In this document: piece by piece, positions 60,946 through 64,000 of the stretch
How positions within the stretch are numbered: the stretch's first letter is position 1
Layout: the number at the start of each line of letters is the position of its first letter
NCBI RefSeq assembly: GCF_020531905.1
Contig: NZ_JAJAWG010000001.1
Span: 310,001 to 374,000, forward strand
Direction: 5' to 3'
DNA from: Deefgea salmonis
Lineage (GTDB): Bacteria > Pseudomonadota > Gammaproteobacteria > Burkholderiales > Chitinibacteraceae
Length of the DNA: 64,000 nt
Translations under genes and position numbers: made by a program
The notes under the pieces: generated by a model
The model's input: the letters and a program-made list of their open reading frames with translations, nothing else
The model's database searches: none
Told to the model about the DNA's origin: nothing

Positions 60946-61431
60946 AGCGTAACACCCGTAGTCAATCGCAATGAAACGATCCTATTGGCACCGATGTCCG
61001 GTGAAGTGATTGCGATCGAAGCAGTACCTGATGCGGCATTTGCCAGTAAAGCGGTGGGCGAAGGTGTTGCCATCCGTCCTACAGGCAATATCGTCGTAGC
61101 GCCTTGTGATGGTGAATTGGTGAAGATTTTTAATACCAATCACGCCTTTGCTTTGGTAACGGATTCAGGCGCTGAATTGATCGTGCATATTGGGATCGAA
61201 ACAGTGAAGTTAGGCGGACAAGGTTTTACCCGTCTCGCACAGCAAGGCGCACGTGTTAAAGCGGGCGACCCTGTTTTGGAATTGGATCTTGATTATTTAG
61301 CAGCCCATGCTGCGTCGATCATTAGTCCAGTGATTTTGTCCAACGCCGATCAGTTCCAAGCACTAGAAAGTGTGGCGAGCGGTTCGGTTGAGGCAGGCAA
61401 AACAGTGCTGTACACCTTCAAAGCCAAGTAA
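60910..61431 (+). CDS. PTS glucose-family EIIA
   Basis: Cytoplasmic phosphocarrier of 173 residues. An Ala/Pro-rich first 15 residues resembles an interdomain linker. The EIIA-Glc fold follows, with the phospho-accepting His93 (ELIVHIGIETVKLGG) and its partner His78 (NTNHAFALV). The ATG overlaps the EIICB stop by one base (TAATG) and there is no Shine-Dalgarno close before it. That fits translational reinitiation, or a -1 frameshift that fuses it to EIICB. Confidence 0.9.
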   Translation: MEVAPAAAPAAASVTPVVNRNETILLAPMSGEVIAIEAVPDAAFASKAVGEGVAIRPTGNIVVAPCDGELVKIFNTNHAFALVTDSGAELIVHIGIETVKLGGQGFTRLAQQGARVKAGDPVLELDLDYLAAHAASIISPVILSNADQFQALESVASGSVEAGKTVLYTFKAK

Positions 61432-61440
61432 TTAGTTGGT

Positions 61441-61480
61441 ACGCAAAAAAGCCACGAGCCTGCTCGTGGCTTTTTTGCGT
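61441..61480 (+). terminator. Strong intrinsic terminator after the PTS genes
   Basis: An 18-bp perfect stem, ACGCAAAAAAGCCACGAG and its complement, has a 4-nt loop (CCTG) with the T-run inside the stem. It lies 9 bp after the EIIA stop. Confidence 0.85.
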
Positions 61481-61534
61481 TGAAAGCTAGCGCCATTGGC
61501 GTATATTGACGCGCTTCACGTCAAGTTGCCGCCT

Positions 61535-63565
61535 ATGCCACACTCAGATCCTTTTGAATTTCTTGAAGACCACGATCAAGCGCAAAGCTGGATTGCGGCG
61601 CAAAACCAACGCTGCCGCGCGGCCATCGATGCCGATCCAAGATTTACTGTCATGACTGAGCAAATCTTGCAATTGAGCCAAAGCCAGCAGCAAATCCCGT
61701 ATTTTGCCCAGCATGGTGACTGGCTATATCATTTTTACCAATGCAGCACCCAGCCGCGCGGCGTTTATCGTCGAACGACATTGGCGTCGTACCAAAGCCC
61801 CGACCCGCAATGGCACATTGTGTTTGACTTAGACCAATTGGCTGCGCATGAAGGGGTTGAATGGCAGCTAGCAGGGATTTCGCACTGCATTTTACAAGCC
61901 AATTTGTGCCTTATTAGCTTGAGCATCAGCGGCTCAGACGGGCATGTTTGCCGTGAATACGATGTTGAACAACAGTGTTTTGTTGAAAATGGCTTTCAAT
62001 TGCCGTTTGGTAAAAATGTGATCCATTGGCGTGACGCCAATAGTGTTTTTGTGGCTCCCGCATGGGATGAGAGCCAACTGACGCAAGCGGGCTTGCCGTG
62101 TGAGGTGTGGCTACTGCAGCGCGGGCAAGATTGGGATGACGCCGATAACTTAGTGGTGCTACCAGAAACATCACTCAGAGCGCAAGCATGGCGATTTTTA
62201 GATGGTGACCTGACCGCATTTGATGTGATCGAAGCCGCGCACAGCCTCGATCAAAAAGCCTATTACCATTTGGATGATGACTTGCAATTGCAGCACTTGC
62301 CACTGCCGTTGCGTTGCGAAATTTTGGCGTATAGCCATGGTGACCTCATCGTTAAATTAGCCAGCCATTGGTCGCGACAAGGGCAGGATTACCCCGTGGG
62401 CGCATTGCTGGCGGTGGCGTGCGATGCAAAAACCGCAAGACTGGGGCGAATTCAGCTACTGATTGCACCCACGGCGCAGCAAAGCATTCAAAGCATTGAG
62501 GCGACTTTAAATGGCCTCATGGTGTTGATGCTCGATTGCGTTAAAAGTCGGATGATTGGCTTGGTTTGGCAGCAAGGACAGTGGCTGCAGCAACACCATC
62601 CTTTGCCATGTGATGGCGTGATTGAGTTGGTCGATCAACCGTGGCAAACCGATGTGGTGTATTACAACTACAGCAATTTTTTGCACCCAGCCTCGCTGTA
62701 TCGTTACGACTTAATGTGCCGGCAAGCGCCAGAATTATTGCGCCAGCAATGTCCCGCTTTTGATACCCAGCCTTTCGTGCAACAGCAACGCTTTGCTAGC
62801 GCCAAAGACGGCACGCCGATTCCTTACTTTATTGTGCACCATCAGTCCATCGTCTTGGACGGACAGACGCCGACTTTGTTGTATGGTTACGGCGGCTTTG
62901 AGCAGTCTTTGCTGCCGTACTACGTTGACCATCTTGGGCCGCAATGGTTGGCTAAAGGCGGGGCGTTTGTAGTGGCCAATATTCGTGGCGGCGGCGAGTT
63001 TGGCCCGGCTTGGCATCAAGCGGCGCAAGGCGCTGCGCGGCAAGTGAGTTTTGATGACTTTATGGCCGTTGCTGACGACTTGATTGCGCAAGGATTTACC
63101 TCTTCGCGCCGACTGGCGATTCAAGGTGGTAGCCATGGCGGTCTGCTGGTCGGCGCTTGTTTGACGCAGCGCCCTGAATTATTTCAAGCCGTGATTTGTG
63201 AAGCGCCGTTGCTCGATATGATGCGCTACACCGAGCTGGGCGCAGGGGCGAGTTGGCTGACTGAATATGGTGATCCGGCGATGGCCGAGGAGCGTGCCGT
63301 TTTGGCGGCGTATTCGCCGTACCAGCATATTGCACCCGCCAGCTTACAGCGTTATCCCGCCGTATTGTTGACCTGCGCCAGCCATGATGATCGTGTTCAT
63401 CCGGCGCACGCAAGAAAAATGGCCGCCAAATTGCTCGATCTAGGACATGACGCGTGGTTTTTTGAGTCGGGGCAAGGCGGGCACCGATACGGTTACTCTG
63501 CGAGCGACACCGCTCAAGCGCTCAGTCGCGCCTTGGTGTTTTTACGCCAACAACTGATGGATTAG
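61535..63565 (+). CDS. Prolyl oligopeptidase family (S9A) serine peptidase
   Basis: Cytoplasmic peptidase of about 676 residues, with an N-terminal FLEDHDQAQSWIAAQN region and a seven-bladed propeller guarding the active site. The alpha/beta-hydrolase domain holds the nucleophile Ser in GGSHGGLL (the common form is GGSNGG), the catalytic Asp in CASHDDRVHP and the His in GQGGHRYG. The ATG at 61535 is favoured over the upstream TTG at 61496, though its ribosome site is weak. No signal peptide is seen. Neighbours give no clear role. Confidence 0.88.
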   Translation: MPHSDPFEFLEDHDQAQSWIAAQNQRCRAAIDADPRFTVMTEQILQLSQSQQQIPYFAQHGDWLYHFYQCSTQPRGVYRRTTLASYQSPDPQWHIVFDLDQLAAHEGVEWQLAGISHCILQANLCLISLSISGSDGHVCREYDVEQQCFVENGFQLPFGKNVIHWRDANSVFVAPAWDESQLTQAGLPCEVWLLQRGQDWDDADNLVVLPETSLRAQAWRFLDGDLTAFDVIEAAHSLDQKAYYHLDDDLQLQHLPLPLRCEILAYSHGDLIVKLASHWSRQGQDYPVGALLAVACDAKTARLGRIQLLIAPTAQQSIQSIEATLNGLMVLMLDCVKSRMIGLVWQQGQWLQQHHPLPCDGVIELVDQPWQTDVVYYNYSNFLHPASLYRYDLMCRQAPELLRQQCPAFDTQPFVQQQRFASAKDGTPIPYFIVHHQSIVLDGQTPTLLYGYGGFEQSLLPYYVDHLGPQWLAKGGAFVVANIRGGGEFGPAWHQAAQGAARQVSFDDFMAVADDLIAQGFTSSRRLAIQGGSHGGLLVGACLTQRPELFQAVICEAPLLDMMRYTELGAGASWLTEYGDPAMAEERAVLAAYSPYQHIAPASLQRYPAVLLTCASHDDRVHPAHARKMAAKLLDLGHDAWFFESGQGGHRYGYSASDTAQALSRALVFLRQQLMD

Positions 63566-63576
63566 GCTTTCTTCAT

Positions 63577-63625
63577 GGGTATATCAACCTAAGCTATGTT
63601 TGATATAGCTTAGGTTGATATACCC
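63577..63625. repeat. 21-bp perfect inverted repeat between convergent genes
   Basis: Positions 63577-63597 (beginning GGGTATATCAACC, ending AAGCTAT) and their reverse complement at 63605-63625 flank a 7-nt spacer. No T-run follows, so it is either a bidirectional terminator of unusual form or a palindromic mobile remnant. Confidence 0.7.
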
Positions 63626-63632
63626 ACTAAGA

Positions 63633-63887
63633 TTACTTTTTCTTGTGCCAGTAGCTCGTTGTAACTTCAAAGCAATACTCAGGCAGTGCTTCTACTTGCT
63701 GCGCAAGATGGTTTTGCGCATCACGAATCGCTTGGTTATAGATGTGCGGGCCGATCTCGCGCAGCACAAAGTCCAGCATGAATGCCGCTTGTAGCTCGCC
63801 AATGTCGGTGTCGATCTCTTCTCGGCAGTAGCGTTGGATGGCTTGCTGTAATTGTGGCTGTAGCGATTTATCGATTTTAATGCTCAT
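63633..63887 (-). CDS. DUF2164 family protein
   Basis: A small cytoplasmic protein of 84 residues in the DUF2164 family, whose function is unknown. It is helical and charged, with the family pattern IQRYCREEIDTDIGELQAAF then MLDFVLREIGPHIYNQAI and a C-terminal YWHKKK. It is convergent to the peptidase gene. Upstream (63888-63942) is a short non-coding gap. Confidence 0.8.
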   Translation of the reverse strand: MSIKIDKSLQPQLQQAIQRYCREEIDTDIGELQAAFMLDFVLREIGPHIYNQAIRDAQNHLAQQVEALPEYCFEVTTSYWHKKK

Positions 63888-63942
63888 ATGCTGTGGTGTA
63901 TTTGAGTTGATTGGTCGTGTCAGTGTTTTGATTTCGCTGAAC

Positions 63943-64000
63943 TTAATTTGGCCAGATGGCCCCCAAAATGCGCGGGCCTTGTGCGCCGGTGACTGCGGGC
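63943..64000 (-). CDS. Possible C-terminal end of a gene cut by the window edge
   Basis: On the minus strand the frame from the edge reads PAVTGAQGPRILGAIWPN and then stops (TAA at 63943). It could be the last 18 or so residues of an upstream gene, but it is too short to identify and other frames are not excluded. Confidence 0.25.
   Translation of the reverse strand, partial: PAVTGAQGPRILGAIWPN

Noticed and set aside
60910-61431. A sequencing frameshift as the reason for the split PTS genes
   Set aside because: Both frames end and begin cleanly with a TAATG overlap and a slippery heptamer in the right phase; a sequencing error in the A-run cannot be excluded but is the less likely reading.

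Overview
The window looks like chromosome of a Gram-negative betaproteobacterium, most likely from the Neisseriales (Chitinibacteraceae-like). This is inferred from the gene content and protein character, not from a marker-gene comparison. Supporting features are LPS genes (kdsA, hldD), BamC, SecDF-YajC, an RND efflux pump, PHA genes (phaB, phasin), a large NAD-glutamate dehydrogenase, and a cytoplasmic GH9 glucosaminidase with a sugar kinase plus a GlcNAc-type PTS, which point to chitin/chitosan use. Base composition is moderate and even. I see no insertion sequence, prophage, CRISPR array or rRNA operon; the only tRNA seen is tRNA-Gly(CCC).

Layout. 0-6 kb: proS, a lytic transglycosylase, then xth and a Crp/Fnr regulator on the minus strand, and an alpha-carbonic anhydrase. 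6-10.9 kb: a tight plus-strand cluster of a probable atypical PilZ protein, ung, a ROK sugar kinase, GH9 and hldD, joined by ATGA overlaps or very short gaps. 11-12.5 kb: small hypothetical genes, a YgjP-type metallopeptidase and the tRNA. 12.6-18.3 kb: a three-gene RND efflux operon (adaptor, pump, outer-membrane factor). 18.6-24.4 kb: phaB, then the conserved pyrG-kdsA-eno-ftsB block. 24.5-30 kb: a MocR regulator, two small genes, mnmC and mdfA. 30-38 kb: an HU protein, prfB-lysS and a 1575-residue glutamate dehydrogenase. 38-45 kb: a DUF1631 protein, yheS, a retropepsin-like protease and an LplT/acyltransferase fusion. 45-52 kb: a minus-strand dedA-bioC-bioD-sco-ycgR run, then secF, secD and yajC. 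52.5-64 kb: a nicotinamide-riboside kinase with pnuC, a pseudokinase-HDOD-GAF protein, a phasin, dapA-bamC, a split GlcNAc PTS, a prolyl oligopeptidase and a DUF2164 protein.

How the parts fit. GH9 plus the ROK kinase would split and phosphorylate glucosamine oligomers in the cytoplasm, and the PTS pair would import GlcNAc. PhaB and the phasin imply polyhydroxyalkanoate granules, and TGC-rich repeats flank the phasin promoter. Several proteins (atypical PilZ, YcgR-like, DUF1631, HDOD/GAF) suggest c-di-GMP or other signalling.

The most interesting signal is the PTS gene junction. A textbook A AAA AAG slippery heptamer sits in the right phase directly before the EIICB stop codon, and a -1 slip there would run straight into the EIIA frame and make a NagE-like EIICBA fusion. 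Other notable points are a pseudokinase whose HRD motif reads AAA, an MnmC with an eroded methyltransferase domain, a prfB without the programmed frameshift and with SPY in place of SPF, and a repeated 45-bp intergenic palindrome.
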